The notes beneath the pieces were generated by a model. That model was not told the origin of the DNA. It did no database searches and saw only the letters and a program-made list of their open reading frames with translations. Shown piece by piece: positions 41,401-56,400 of a DNA stretch of 64,000 bases; positions within the stretch are counted from its first letter, which is position 1; the number at the start of each line of letters is the position of its first letter. Source of the DNA: Coturnix japonica (lineage: Eukaryota; Chordata; Aves; Galliformes; Phasianidae); the NCBI RefSeq assembly GCF_001577835.2, contig NC_029527.1, positions 16,839,293 to 16,903,292 of the forward strand, read 5' to 3'. The position numbers and the translations under genes are program-made.

Positions 41401-44400
41401 TATTCGGTGCTTTCACAGATGTTTCCTGAGAGCTTTTCCTTGCACACTAAGAAGCTGCTGAGCTTTTTCCACTCTTTAAGTTCTTCTTTCTTTGTCATCA
41501 AAACAAATAGTGCTGTAGCAGGTGATGGGATGCCTTTCCTAGAGGCAGCACACACATCCTGATGACTCAGGCCCCTGGAACCGCAAGGCTACAGGTTACT
41601 TACAGGGGGGTGCTGTACGATCTCTTAGATATGGATGTGAGCAGGAATTTCTGGAAACTGTGGGAATGGGTCCCACAGCAGTTGCCTTCCATAAACAAGC
41701 ACTGAGCCAGCTCTGGCTGCGCCTTCCCCTCCCAAGCACTCTCCCTGATGGCTGCTGCCAGCCATGGCTGTCTGTGCCAACCTGAGCACCAAACACATCA
41801 CCAGTTATAAGCTTGAGGGATGGTGTTCCACAATCCTGTCCTAAATTCCTCACGAGAGCTACCAATAATCAAATGCTATTTCCTGGGGTTCAGGTCTTCC
41901 CTCGAGCCACTAGACTGCAGTATAGTCTGTTCTTCCCCAGCAAAAACAACAAGCATAAGCACAGATTCCAAGTAAGCAGCACACCCCTGGCACCCATCCT
42001 GTTGTGTTTGCCCTGGATGCATGGGGCTACCCATGAATAGCATCTAGCCAGAGATGAGGGTGCTTGTAAGAAAGAGAAGAGCAGCATGGATTTATTTTAG
42101 GTTTATAGAGATGACAGTCATCTCTGTGCAACGGCACTGTACAAATCCATAAAGGGCTTTTCATAATGACACAGGGTTAGCTCCAGTCTAATCCCTATAC
42201 AGGATTCTCACATAAAAACTAAGACAATCTCTGCAACAAAAAACATCAGTTCTAAGCAATTCATGGTACCTAGCTTACATAGCAAGAGACTTTGCAATTC
42301 ATATAAAGTCTTGCAGGTTGCAAAGGCACTTTCGTAAAAGAAAAGGAAGAAAAATGAACTCCTCTTATATAGCTGAAGAAACACAGATACAAGTAGGGCA
42401 AGTGAGGAACCATCTCAAGAGTTGAGAATGGAAGCCTGATCTCTTGATGCAAAACTGACACCTTGGCAGCAGTCCTGCTTCTCACTCTCAAGCCTGGGTT
42501 TGCTGATGTTGTTTGGGTAACTATAGAAAAGAAAACACGTCGGCTGCTCTTCATGGTCTCTGTCAAGTTTTGCCATAGAACACAGGCAGCTGGGGGATTG
42601 AAAGGTCAAGGTTTGTTTTAAGGGGTATGAGGAACGTAAGCGTGAGGGTCACCAAAGAAGCCTCCACAAGGCAGTTACTTACCACATAGGAGTACCGCTC
42701 CCGAGACTTCCCTTCCCGGCTGACATTAACTGTTACCACATCAGCAAACACCTCCTGAGCCATCCCGGTCTGGCACACGATCCTGCAGGCCAGAAGGTTT
42801 GTGCAGCACCGGGCAGAGCCGTGGCTCCTCCTGCAGTGCTGGGCACTGCTCCCAGCCCAGCCATCCCACTCCCCAGCCACCCCAAGGGTCACTGAGGCCA
42901 AACCACCCATCACAGCCATCCCACCTCATCCCCTCCCTGGCACTCACGTCTCGGAGACAATGTATCTGTCTGGTAGTGGCACACAGGGCACGCTCCCTAT
43001 CCTGATGGCCCCTTGGATGTCACTGAAGCGGCGGCCCAGGTTCCTCCCTTGGATGGTCAGCAGAGTGCCCCCCTCCAGTGGCCCACGCAGTGGCTCGATC
43101 TGCAGCACCAAGGGAGATAATGGAGGAAACAGCCAGTATTATTTCCCCATCAAATGGGTTAGATAAATCTCTCCAATTCTGACAGGTCTCTTTTCCCTTT
43201 GCAAATGCAATGACAGTGCAATTGTAAACTGCCTGGTGACACCAACCAGTACCAGAGTGCATTTGGTGAGGCCATGAGCTGAGGCTTCTGTCAACACATC
43301 CCAGTATCAGCCACATGTCACAGCTCCTTCCCCACTCAGGGCTGACCATCACCTACTGCCAGCCTTAGTACCCTCCCTCACCTACCACAATGCTCCATGC
43401 CTGCAGGAGGTCTCTGCAAGGCCTTGTTTGCTTGTGCGACTCCAGAGAATTTGGATTTACCATCTACTAAGGAAATAGCAACAGAATTCCATGGCGCTTT
43501 ACAACCTGAACTGTAGTTTCCTTCCATTATTTCCTGGCAAGGTGCTGATAATGCTCGATGTGCATTAGAGAAGGAGTTGCTCATGGAGGAGCAGCTCTCT
43601 CCCATGGTGACAAGAGGGAAGATGTAGACAGTGGGGGTCCCTGCAGTCCCTCTGTGCAGCATTATGGCACATGGAAGTTGAGCAGCTATCACCACATGCC
43701 TCCCAAGAACAGAAACCTTGTATTACAATGGCCACATTAGCTGTTTTCCCTCTCAAGCCTCCTCTCCTTTCCTAGAGAGCTTGTTTTAAGATCTGCTCCC
43801 TTTAGTTTCTTTTCTACTCATCAGGGAGAATTTTTTTTAGCTCACACCATCTCTCTAAGCAGAACCCCCTATCCAAATACCTTCCCAAACAATAATTCAA
43901 CTGGAGTTTAAATAAAATCTGTTTCAAAATGCACAATGCCAAAGGCCTCTCCACCACTATTAATCCCAGCAAAACTGCAGAGCATGTATCTGGAGATAGA
44001 GCTCACATTCATTTTCAGCTGTGCTCCATTAAATGCCATTTCTGATAAGAATCCTTCAGCTGATCCTCCAAATCCTTCTTGCTTTACCAACCCCAGCACC
44101 CATCCCTAGTACATTTTGATGGTGCTTCCGTTTTTCCTGCTATTGTGAAGAAGGCTGAATCTTGTTACTAGCAAGATGATTTTGGAATGTGGTTTTCTAT
44201 TTTCAGGTGACTTGACAACATAAAAGCTCAGTTAATAATTCAGCACTTGTCTTGACCCTGCCTTATATCAGGTCTACAGCACAGACCCCAGCCAGGGACA
44301 GCACAGCCAGCACCTTCCCTGCCCCGTACACCCTCTGCACTGCCACCCAGTCTCACCTTCTTAATCTCAGGAGCTGGACACACGTCTGAGGGCAGGGGAG

Positions 44401-47400
44401 ACTCAGTGCTCAGCCTGCAGCTGGAGCTGCTCTCGCTCCAGACACACCGATGTCCCAGGTCCTCCCTGCCAAGGCACTGGGAGCAGTCAGCACTTCCTGT
44501 TGCGCAGTTGTACACCTCCACTACACCACAAGAGACAACAGAAAACGTGAGCTTCTGGCCCTGAGGATTTCATAGCTTAGCTTAGCTTTAGGCAGTAACA
44601 AAAGCCCCCACAGCTTTATTAAGCTGAACAGCAGAAGTGCCTGTAGACACAGCAAAGACAAAGTGGTGTTTGGCTGCCAACCTGCAGAATTCCCAGAAGG
44701 ACTGGCTGGTTGTTATCACTGCAATATAATTTAGCACTTTCTTTTCCTGTTCTCCTCCCTATGAAAAACAAACACTCAGACTTGGAACCTTTTGTCAGTT
44801 TATGCTACACGTTTCTAATTCTCCGCATCCACATGGGAAGCTGGTTGGTAAGGCTGGCCCCATCATTTAGCACAGCAATCACATTGCTTCCACACTTGGG
44901 GACAAAAATGTGATTGCTATAATGCTTTGTACAATGTTTACATTCACTTTCTGCTCAGTGATCACAGATTCCTTTCACCAATTTCTCCCTTCAGATCTGC
45001 TCAGCTTTCAAATCGTTTTCCTACATGACTTTCACCTCTTCATTAGTTAGTGCCATAGGTTACGTTTCCTTTCCAGCCCAAAGCCTTCTACCACTGGATT
45101 GTGGGCATCCGCTGAGATAAGCAGCCAGAAACATTCAGGAAACGATGCTTTCACACCCTTTTTCCCAGAGGAAAGTTTGCAGGAAAACATAAAATAAAGC
45201 AGCACTCATGTGTGAAACTCACACTCACAGGAAGATCTCAGAGTGCTTCATAAACAACTAATGAGTCTCTCAGCCCTCATCAGTCTGCCGCTGCTTACCC
45301 CAGTGAAACACCACTGGCACCAAGGATCTCCCATTCTCCATAAAAAGCTGAGCTTATCTCCTTTCGGTTTGTGCCTACCAGTGAGTTACACTGGTTGGTC
45401 TTCCACCCAACAGCAGCCAGCTGGAATTCTTTCAGTGAGCTACCAAAACACAGCTTACAATAAAGGCTAATAAATATCAGGAAACACCAGAAAACAACAG
45501 TAAAACTCAATTAAATTCAGTATAAAAGACACACTTATAAGTCTTCTTCTCTGTTTGCAAGTGTCCGCCAATTCAGCTGCATCAGTCTGCTCAAGGCGAG
45601 GAGCCAGGAAACTACAGCAGTCCCATGGGACTCCAAATACTCTGGCAAATTCAAACTGATGTCAGCACAGGCCACAAAACCAACCCCTTCTGCAGGAAGA
45701 GATGTGGATTCCGCTCTCTGCACTGCCTTCCTGATTCCAACACACATGGAATTAACAATCCTCCTCTGCAAATCAAAATGATCTTAGCTCAAACATCCTT
45801 CTTCTCCGTATCAAATCTCTTACCCCTCTGTATCTCAAAATAAAAATAAAAATAAAAAGAATTTTAAAATGACACTATCTTCTTTCTGCTAGGAAAACAT
45901 GGCTCATGCTTATGTGGATAATTTAAAACCTTTGGAAGATACATCTCCTTTATACACTGGGATTTACTACAGGGAAACCTTTTTATCTGTGGTCACTGAC
46001 TGATAGTGCCAATGTCTCTTGACATACTACAGCCACCCTCCAAAGACAATCTCATATTTAAGGACCTAGTTCTCCTTTACATCTAGTACAGATCAATACC
46101 TTGTATGGAACTGCTAACACTAGTGAGATGGAAAGGGTCCCAAAGATTCTGCACACAGCAGTAGCATACAGCTGGGTGTAGCCGTGGGGCTCTGGCCAGA
46201 CAGGGAGCAGAGGCTGTTGCGCAAGCTCTGTCGCTGCTGGCTGGGCTGGGCTCATCCTATGTAAATGCATTGTTTTGGGTGCATTTCTCATCTGACTTTT
46301 TGCCTTCCAGTTGCTGATATAGCAAGGGCTTTTTTAGGAATCCAAGCATTCTTCCCAGAGACAGAGAGCAGGATGAGTGAAATCCATCCACACATTTCAT
46401 TCTTTGTCAGCACAGGAGAAGAAAAAAGGCTCAATTTTTACAGCTTGCTGATCTTTGATGCCGCGGCACTGGGCAATGATGGGGCCCTTCCTCATCCCTT
46501 ATCTGCTCACGACACATTCCTCTGCTGACCCGGGACTCCCGTGGCCCTGCATCTGAGCCCCCACACGCTCCATCCCACACACTGCGGGAGGCCATCAACA
46601 CACTCAAGGACAGGCATTGGATTTGCCTGGGTGTAAAGTGAGTGTTCTGGTTTCTGTGCACACATCTGCAGACAAACAAGTGAGGGTAAATACGCCTTGT
46701 GCATGCTCTGGAAAGAAAGAGAAGGATTGTGTCCATCTGAGCCATATCTCTCCTGAGCCCATAAACTTTTTTGGGATTTTAGGATCATTCACACTGACCA
46801 GACAGGAACAGAACAAAGATATTTTCAACTCAAACCTGTCATCATCTCTGGACTGTCGATAAATCTGTCGGGTCTGTCCTTCAGCTGAAGGTTTATTGGG
46901 AAGAGATGGCTTTTTTCTGACGTGTGGAGCTGCAGGAGAACACCAATGAACAAAAGCTAAGGACATTCAGTAAAACACAAGGTTACTTGTGCACACTGCA
47001 CTGACTAACACTGCTCAGTTAGCACCGCTTCTCAGAACAGCATGATCTCATTGGTAGCAGAAGGAAAGAAGGGGAAGGGTATTTTCTCTTTCAGTGGTTT
47101 TGTTGGTCTCAACAAAAGGCAAACAAGCACAGCACACACTGTGATGAGAGCTGAGCTCTGCTTTGATGGCACTGTCAGTAGAAACAGACAGGACGATTAA
47201 AAGCCTGGCCAGTCCGCACATGTTCAGTGCTGGGCCGTGATACGGGGTTTGCAGGTGATGGGAAGGGAAAGTGCTCCTCTCTGCCTCTTAGCATTCCCAC
47301 CGGCAGGAGCCCAAATATTTGCTGCGTTTCAGAAAAGCACTTTGTCCTGTAGAAACTGCACACCACTCTTTGGTGTGATTCTGAGTATTTTCTTAGTCCA

Positions 47401-50400
47401 AATCCTATTTCAAAAGTAAAGAGTCAGAATTAGCAGCACTGGAAGATGGCCAGAATTTTGTCTGTGTTGCTGAGCTTTTCCATTTAACAAGATGAACCAG
47501 CCAGCTCCTTCCCAAAGCCCCAGCTGAGCAGGGCTGTGACAGCAGCATGCAGCAAGCCCAGGCCTGGGGCACTAAACTGCTTCATGCTGCAGCTGACAGT
47601 GCGGAGCTGGAGGAGGGGAGAAGGTTTCAATCGCCCTATGAGAGATCAGGGGATGATCTCCCAGCTCTGGCCCTGCCCTACAGCACTGGGGACTCATGGC
47701 CTCACCCCAACTCACCAACACATGGACACATTCCACAGCAGAGGAGTTCACCCAGCGGGCTTCAAACGTCCTCTCCATCCCAAAGTGGCACTCCAGGGTT
47801 GTCTCCTGGGGAAGGGAAGACAACAACTGAAGGACTACAGCAAGTGCGTTCTGCAGTTCTGCACCACCATCAATGGATGCAACAAGTGCTATGACTTCCT
47901 CAGCTTCTGACACGAGTGCCTGGGCTGCACAAGGGTCAGAGAAGTTATAGGCCAACACTGTCAGCAGGGCTGAGCTCTGCTGCTGGTTAATCCCGCTCTG
48001 TTTGTGTGCTGACAGACTGCCTGGCTCTTGTGTGCCCTGTGTGCTATTGCAAGCACACTGGCATGGGGCAGCCCTGCCACACGGCTCAGAGCTTGGCCTG
48101 TCACACACCGAGGGTCAGTGCGTCCCCTGCAGGCACACCTGACACTGGAAGGGACCTGGGCTCAAAGCCACCTTTCTTCAGCTCCCAGCAGCTGCACCAC
48201 GTAGACCTCTAATTCAAATGAGGATCGAGCTGGGAGGATGTTCAAAGGCAGATTTTCGATGCTTCTGTACTGATAACATGAGGGATGATTGCCAACTTCG
48301 AGTTACTGTAGTGCCCAATCCATCAGGTAGAACTCCTATCTCCAAACACGCTGCTGCTCTGCTTCTACTGAGGCCCAACTGCTCTTTAAAATGGACAGAT
48401 CCGATAATAGAGATGAAATAAATCAGCAGCCTCCTGGCATGGAGGGGAAGGGGAACCTCACTGTGCAGCATATCCAGCCCACTCAGGCAGGGAGGGATCC
48501 TGGTGGTGCCCCAGGATGGCCCCTCAGATGGTGGCAAAAGGAAGCAGCACCCCTGGGGATGGAGGAGCCTCAGCTCCTTTCCTGATGACTTCATTTCCTA
48601 TCACGTTACATGTGGCATGGCTTCCTCTCCAGCCACCTCCAGTATCCACAGAGGAAGAAGGATTTCTTGCCCTTTTTTGCTGATTGCAGAGGAGCACATC
48701 CGTGCTCACAAAGGCCAGACCTCACACAGGAAGCAGCAGTGCGGGCTGGGCCAGGGGAACTCGTGGGGTCACACAGCTCCTTCCCTCCTTCCAAACCCCT
48801 TCTCAAAGGGTTTCTTCTCAAGGAAGAGGAGTCCCCTGGATGCCTGGTATGTGAGCACCCTCCATGTGCATGCTGCAAACCAGCCCCAGGGGCCCTATTG
48901 AAGACTTGACCCAAAACGACAGAGCACTCTTCTACAAATACCAGAGCTCAGTCACAAGCTTTTTTCCCCCAGTGCTCAGCTTTTCTCGCCCAAATTCCTC
49001 TGAATCCTTGTGGTATGAACATTTCAGAAAGCAGCACTGGATGTCCGCTCCCATTTTTTGCCCTGCTACAATTTGCACACCAGAAAACTTTACAGAAAGG
49101 ATGTTTTCACACACAAAAAATGGCTCTGGTGTGACTGCCAGAAAATAACAAGTGGGCCTGGTGCCATCGCCCACCCTAAGGCAGAACCCAGACTGCACTC
49201 AGACACCCTGCAGTTGAGCCCACCCCAGATTACATAGCCAGGTTGGCTTTCCTTTCCTTCTAGAATCTCACCTACCTCAGAGAAGATTGCATTGGCCAGT
49301 GTGATGGTGATGTCTCGTGACATTCCTGTGGGCATTGGGTCCAGCGGGGCTGGTACAATCTGTGGGCAGTCTATTTTATTCTGCCACAGATAAAGGAAGG
49401 GAAAAAAAAAAAAAAGAGAGAGAGGTTAGAGGGTGTATTGTGAGCATCTGCAGTGATTCTAGACTTCCCATCCTTCTGCATCAGGACAGATGTTCTCCTT
49501 GCCAAAGCACAACTTTGCATGCACTTCACCACTGCCGGTCTGGGCAGCTCATTCATTGCACATACCCTAGTGGTAGGACTCAGGGCTGGAGTGACACTGG
49601 AGGGGTGCAGCCCACAAGGCAGCTCTGCAGGCATGACCATCCTGCTGGCTGGGAGCTGATGTCTCGTCTGCGTGTTTCTGCAGCCCCTGCAGGGATTTCA
49701 TTTCTGCAGTCTCTCTCCTGCGTGTTGTTATTTCAGAAGCGTGCAGGCTTGTGTGTGCATATAGAGGCATGGATATAATGGGCTGCAGGGGGCTTCAGGA
49801 AGGGGACTGCAGCAGGAGGACAGCTGCAATGAAAGGCCTAAATGAAGCTGAAAAATGATTTTAAAAGGTCATCTGTCCCTCACTTTTGTTCTCACTTAAA
49901 TTGATGGCTCGGATATTGGGGCTGATTCAGAATTAAAATCTGTATGACAGGCCCATCCTGTTCTCTCACAAGATGTAAATTGCACTGCCCCACGGTATAT
50001 CCAGATTAATGCCTTTGACAGTGGAGCCACTGGGGTAAAAGACAACAAAATATTTAGGCCATTATGCAGAATAATTTTCAGCAGACAGCATTTCTTGCCC
50101 TCTTGCACTGAGCCCACTGCTGATCACGCTGCTGCTCCTGCTTTGCTCCAAGGGGCACAATGGAGTAGGGCAGCCTGTCCTCCCCAAGACAGGTGGGAGA
50201 GAGCAGGGAGCTGTGTGAGGGCCATGTGGCTGCAGGAAGAACAGCTTGCCTTCATCAGGCACACTCGGGGCTGCCTAAACAAGGAAACGAAATAACAGAG
50301 ATGCCCATGCTAGGAGAATTAGAACAACAGAGCAAAGCTGTTGAAAGACACTTCAGTCCCAGGCTTCTTTGAGCTGAACCAAAAGAGTTAAAATAAAAGC

Positions 50401-53400
50401 AGTGGGGCTGCAGCTGAAAATTCATTCCAATGCGTCTATGGCCTGGTGTGCCTTTGCATGTCACAGCAGCTGGCATGGCTGGCTAGATAAATACACTTTA
50501 TAGGGCTGATTAACTCGTTGCCTTGCAGTCCTTTCTTCCGCTGTTCATCAGAAGGTAGAAACAGCCTTCCAGCTGAGTATATTGTTCATGTCTGGAGGAG
50601 GGTGAAAGGTCTGAGTATTTAAGATGCCGTGGACAAAGCCAGTGTGATGCTGGCATCCCAGCAGATCTCTTTGCAGGTGCAGCCACACCAGCAATGGTTT
50701 ATTTACTGACAGCTCAGAATGCAGCATGAGGAGCCACGTTTCCAGGGCTACAGAGCACCTTCCCCTGCAAGCTGTTCCCTGGGAGAGTGCTTGGAAAGGC
50801 CACAGACAGAATGGGACTGTGCCCAAACCAGCACTGTGCCTGGTCTGACTGTGGCTTGCTACTTAGTCCCGATCCAGACAGCAAGATAAAACACCAGGTA
50901 TGTTGTGAAACAGGACATTTGCTAAGCAAAGGGCGCTTTCCTAAACTGCTAATTATAAATAGCCAAGGCATTCACAGAAAAGCACAATCCATTCAGAAAC
51001 AATTCACAAAGCAGAAGAAATACGTCCTGCATTCCCAAGGAACAATCCACCAGCTGTGACCCAGCGGTGGCAGGAAACATTCCATAATGTTCTGCTACCA
51101 GACAGGACTGTGAGGGGTAGCCATATGCTGTACATGTTCCACTCAGGCTCTTGGAGCACCCCACTGGGTCTGACAGGGCTGAACAACCAGGGCAGCAAGC
51201 ACAAAGAGCTCTGGAAGAGCCGAGATGGGGCTCAGAACACCACTGCCAAAAGACCAGTGTGAAAGCTTGGCTCACATCTATGGCAGAATGATCACTAAAA
51301 AGCCAATTTTATTTAAATTAACTTCCATGTAAATTTCAGAAGTGGGAACACATTGAGGCTCCAGGTTAGCAAAAGCTTTAATTTGGAGAGGGGTGATTTT
51401 CTCCTCCACATGAGTACTGCCAGTGGTGCCAGGTCTTACCCTCATCTGCAGCGCATCCTCACACCATGAGTGGTTGGAGACACACATGTACCTGGAGGGG
51501 CACCAGTAACACTTCCACTTGGTCGAGAGGCACCTGGTGCACCTGCAATGCCAAAGGTGAGGAGTGACAAGCAGATTTGGAGGTGCTCAGCAGAGCTGAG
51601 TCACACAGTGAATCTTCACAGATTGTGTTCAATCTTTAATGTGCCCAGGAAAAAACCCTCCCACCACCAGCACTGACATTTTCTCTCCTTCCACCTGAGC
51701 AGGCTGGGAATACGCACAGAGCCACCCGCCCCAATGTGCTGTGAGGGAGGCTGGCTTGGCTGCCTGAGGGTTAACAGAACATGTCTCATACAGAAATATT
51801 ATTCTTGTTTAAAAAAGCCAGCACGTCCAGATGGCTTGAGATGCCACCAGGACCCTCCTTTGTAAGTCTCTGGCAGCACAGCAGCCACCTTCCTGCCAAA
51901 TCCTGCCCAGACCCCCCCCCAGCGTCGGGCTGGCAGGCACTGCACTCGCCCAATTAACCCCAGACTGGAGGTCTTCACCACCCAGGCACACGCTTCTGGC
52001 CTCAAATTGCTGGATTTGTCCCCATTTCCCCAGTGCATGGCAGCAGGAGTTGCAGGCATCAGAGCCACCAGCATCCTGCCCTGCCACAGCACAGCCCCAG
52101 GCAGCAGTTCCACATGCAAATACGGATCACTCACGCTCTTTTTGGGTAAATGTTTCCAGTTCTTTTGCAATCGTAGATGGTGAAATTGGCCTGGATAATA
52201 TTTTTGCCGTTGACCCGGAGAGCTGTTTTGACTGTCACGTGGTCTGAGAGAATGAAGCCAAAGAACACTGGGTTGCAAGAGCCGCGCTCCTTGGAGCTCA
52301 CTCTTAGAAGACAAGAGAGACCCTTGGGAAAACAGCAGCTAAATCTGATTTGTTTTCTCTAGGGCTTCCTCTAAGCTGCATTTTAGAGCTTGGACCATTC
52401 ATCTTGTGCCCTCTGACTTCAAACTCTTCCCTCTTAAATTAACACTTTACAACACCCTTGCCAAAAGAACATTGCAAATTTCAGCAGAAAATTCCAGTGC
52501 TTTGTGTGAGTGTTAAGTAGGGAGTTAACGGTTGTCTTTGCATACAGTGGGTGCTAAATGATATCTTCAAAAAAAATGTGGTAATTAAAACTTGTTGGTT
52601 AACATGTCTTAAACCTCCATTCACTTTCCCCATGACAACAAACCCAGAGAAAGAGTGGAGATCCCTTTTTTGGCTGCATCGTGCTGCTATGCTTGATTCC
52701 CCCACATACAAAAATCGCTTCTGTTTTTTTTCCCCCCACAATTTTGCCATATAAGCAGAGGGACAAGAAACAATGCCTCTTTCAGAATATGTACAATAAA
52801 TCAGCGCACTGGATTCCTGAAATTCATCTGGACATTGCTGTAACTAACAATACAAAACAGTTAATAATCTTCCATTCTTTGGATTGCTAGGGAGAAAAAC
52901 AATGCAGCCTTATAAACTTGCTTATGAAAAGTAGGGTTTTCAAAAGGACTGGCTAATGCTTCCCCTACTGAAGTCAGTCATCTTCAATAGGGCATTCACT
53001 CTAAGCTTGAAAGATAAAAATTTAACATCTGTTCTGGAAGGAAGCACCACACTGCCCAGAGGAGCAAGGAAGCAGCGCTGACTCTGTCCCTGAGCACTCA
53101 GCTCTGGGCAACTCGGGTGCAAAGCTGGGCTGCAAACAGGCAGGGCTGAGGGTGCTCACTGTGCTGCCAGCTGCTGCAGCACGGGCATGAGATAATGGCC
53201 AGTTCTGAAAACAGGGAAAACTGGAAGGTGTCAGACTGGCTTTTGGTTGCACAAACAAGGTTAGAGTTTCTCTTTAGGTACACATTTGCTCTTCTTCCTG
53301 AATTCCTGAAAAGCACTGCATATTTCAAATGGAGCTTAAGCAAAAGCAATTGGAAGTATCAACAGAGGTAGCAACACATTGGGCTAAACCGGTTTTGTTT

Positions 53401-56400
53401 TAGTACTTACTGACCTAATGCAGAAACTTTAACCAGATAAATCTCAGTACAGTAAGCATGGAAATGAACTTTTACATCCTGCTCTTTAGAACAAAATCTA
53501 GCAGGTTTGAAATACTGCCAATCCATGTGAAGATGGTGGAACGTCCACACTTTAAAGTCGTATGCCCTATGAAATAGGAACAGTTTGGGTCTTTTTTCTC
53601 CATATGCATTATCTGCACATACAAGTAGGCATAAAAAGGCCTATGAAAAACTATTTCCATAGCAGTGGTGAGAATGAGTTGAGCTTATATTCCTTCCCAT
53701 ACCTTGGTCTTTTGGAAATGCAGGGTATTTCTGACGTGGAAGTAAACTGCAGTAAATAAATTGGTTTGCATAATCTCCAGCAACTCTGGCTACAGTGCGG
53801 ATATTATTTCCATAATCGCATGAAATGTTTGTTCCGTTTAGGTTCGGGATAGTTCCATTTATTTGTATTATCAGGACCTACAATTGAGGGAATAAAAAAA
53901 TCAGTTATTTGCTTAGAAGTTATTTAGCATTCATATTTAGCATGCTTCAGAAGTGTTTCATAGGCTGGGAACTCCAAAACAAGCACACAGCCAGCTGCAT
54001 GCCCTCATTTTGTGCATTCTGAACTCTAAAAACACTCTAACTGGTGCATTATCAGCTGACACACAAAGTGCCCACAGCACCTGCCTGCCTAGCCCCTGCA
54101 CAGTCCCCATGGGATGTGCACATGGTTAGAACAACAGAACTATAGAATCATAGAAAAATGATAGAATGGCCTGGGTTGAAAAGGACCAAAATGATCAGTA
54201 CTTTCAACAACCCTGCTACATGCAGGGCTGCCAACCACCAGACCAGGCTGCCCAGACCCACATCCAGCCTGGCCTTGAATGCCTGCAGGGATGGAGCATC
54301 CACAACCTCCTTGGGCAACATGTTCCAGTGTGTCACCACCCTGAGTGGAAAACAATCAATCCTACCGGGTTCTCTTTGTCAGTATTAATCTCAGGCTCCA
54401 AAATGGTCATTGAAGGGCACTGCTGCACTCCTTCACTTGCGCTTGCCCAGAAATTGGCTTCTGTGAAGTTCATGCACTCATGCTGCAGAGAACACCTGCA
54501 GGACAAAGGGAACAACCGGTGCTTGATTATTCACAAAACAGTTGATAAATACACTGACACCCCTGTGAAGAGCCTGAGACCTTTTGCCTCCATCCGTGCA
54601 GTTAAGGAGAAAGCCGCCACATTTGAGCACCTGGTGCCATGATAAGAGCCACTGCAGCCATCAGCACTACTGGGTTTTAGGGAAATCTCTACCTGGAGAT
54701 CCCTTCCATTGTAATATTCAACAACCCCTTGGTGTGGTCTCTGCCTGCCTCAGAACACCAACACTGCAACTTGGGAACTGAGCAGGCCACGCTCAGCCGA
54801 GAACAGGGAAGGGAAGGTGAAATTTTGCCTGACTTCAGTCTGTAAATACTCAGTCTACATTTGTAACTTCCATTTGAATGTTGTCTCCTACCCATAACTA
54901 ATAACTGCAAGGGTTATAGACATTCTCTAACAGGGTGCTGGGGTTAGCAGTCCCATGGCTGGATGCCTCCAAGATGTTCCTTGCACTGGCAGCTACCTGC
55001 AGTGTAGCAGCTACTGTTATATGCTGGCTCAAAAGTGCATCTCATAGGAGGACATGCGTGAGTGTTTTTAAAAGTGTTTATTTTGTGATGACAGAACGAA
55101 GACTGGTGGAAATACAAAGCTGCCAAGAATGCCTGTCTGTGGCCTCAAGGGCCAAAGCTGTTGCCATCCCACATCGGACACAGTAGGTCCTACCTGGTCT
55201 CCATGGTGCACCACCCGCAGTATGCATCTGCTGCAGCCAGGCACTCTGCACACGTCGAATACTGCTCACAGGCAGCCACCTTCACTCGGGTCATCTGCAC
55301 AACAACAACATGGTTGCATCCAAATGTTTCATAGTGCCACAGAAATGCTGCACCTGGCTGTGGTGGAGCAGCTGGCAGCAAGGTGCAGAGCCCAGCACTG
55401 CTGCAGCCACCAGCACAGAGCGAGCACTGCAGTCAGTGTGACTGGACTGGCCTAGTGCTGCAGCTGCACAGAGCTGGGTTGCTCCTCCTCAGCCAGCACC
55501 TTCAGCATCAGTGTGTAATTGGAAAATGATGGGGAGTGACACGACACCTCTCCACTGCCTCAGAGGAGATGGCTGGGGCTGGTTTCACAGCTTCTCCTCG
55601 TTTTTGAAAAGCTCCTCAGGCTTGCAGAATCTCCTTTCTTAACCAAATGGTGTTTGGTTATTTACAAACAGATCAGAAAGCCACACTATTTTGAAAACCT
55701 TAGTTTCTAAAAAAATAACAGTAGTGCTGCAGGACTGCTCTGCAGACATGCAGGAACGGAAAGTGTACATCATTTTCTGCTTTTTCCTCCTTCAATTTCT
55801 GAACACTTGGGAGGAATAACCGAGTCTGGTAACTCAGAGGCCAACAACAGGAGTGCCCTGGCCGTACTCTGCTCCCTGGGAGCCTCCCCAGGTATTGGTG
55901 GCACATTAACAGTCTGGTTTGATGGGAAAGGAATAAGCAGACAAGAGCAGCGCAGGGGCTGCTCTCAGAACCTTACTCAGCCAGGAATAAGGTCCTCAGC
56001 ATAGCCTGAGAGCTGAGAGGAGAAAGTCAGAAATATCAGCTGGAGAGGCATCCTGGGAGTGTTCTGTGAAATGATAATGACCAATCTGTGGGGAATCAGG
56101 GCTTAGAAATACAAATGCAACATGTAACGATTGTGGTTGTGCATCTGTTTCGACAGATTAAAATGTAATTCAGGACAAACCACCAGAGCCCAGAGTACTC
56201 AGCTCTCATCTTCCTCCCCTGCTCACTTGAGGGAGATGAGCCCGTCTGTTCCTACCTGCTGCAGGCTCACACAGCCCCATCCCCGCTCCACTGGCGGCTG
56301 TGCAGGAGCTGCCCCTGCAGAGCCCTCCTGGCAGGCAGCCTTTCTGCTGGGGCTCCCCAAAGCCTCCTCACAGACCGCATGCCATAATTCTCTGTTTTCT

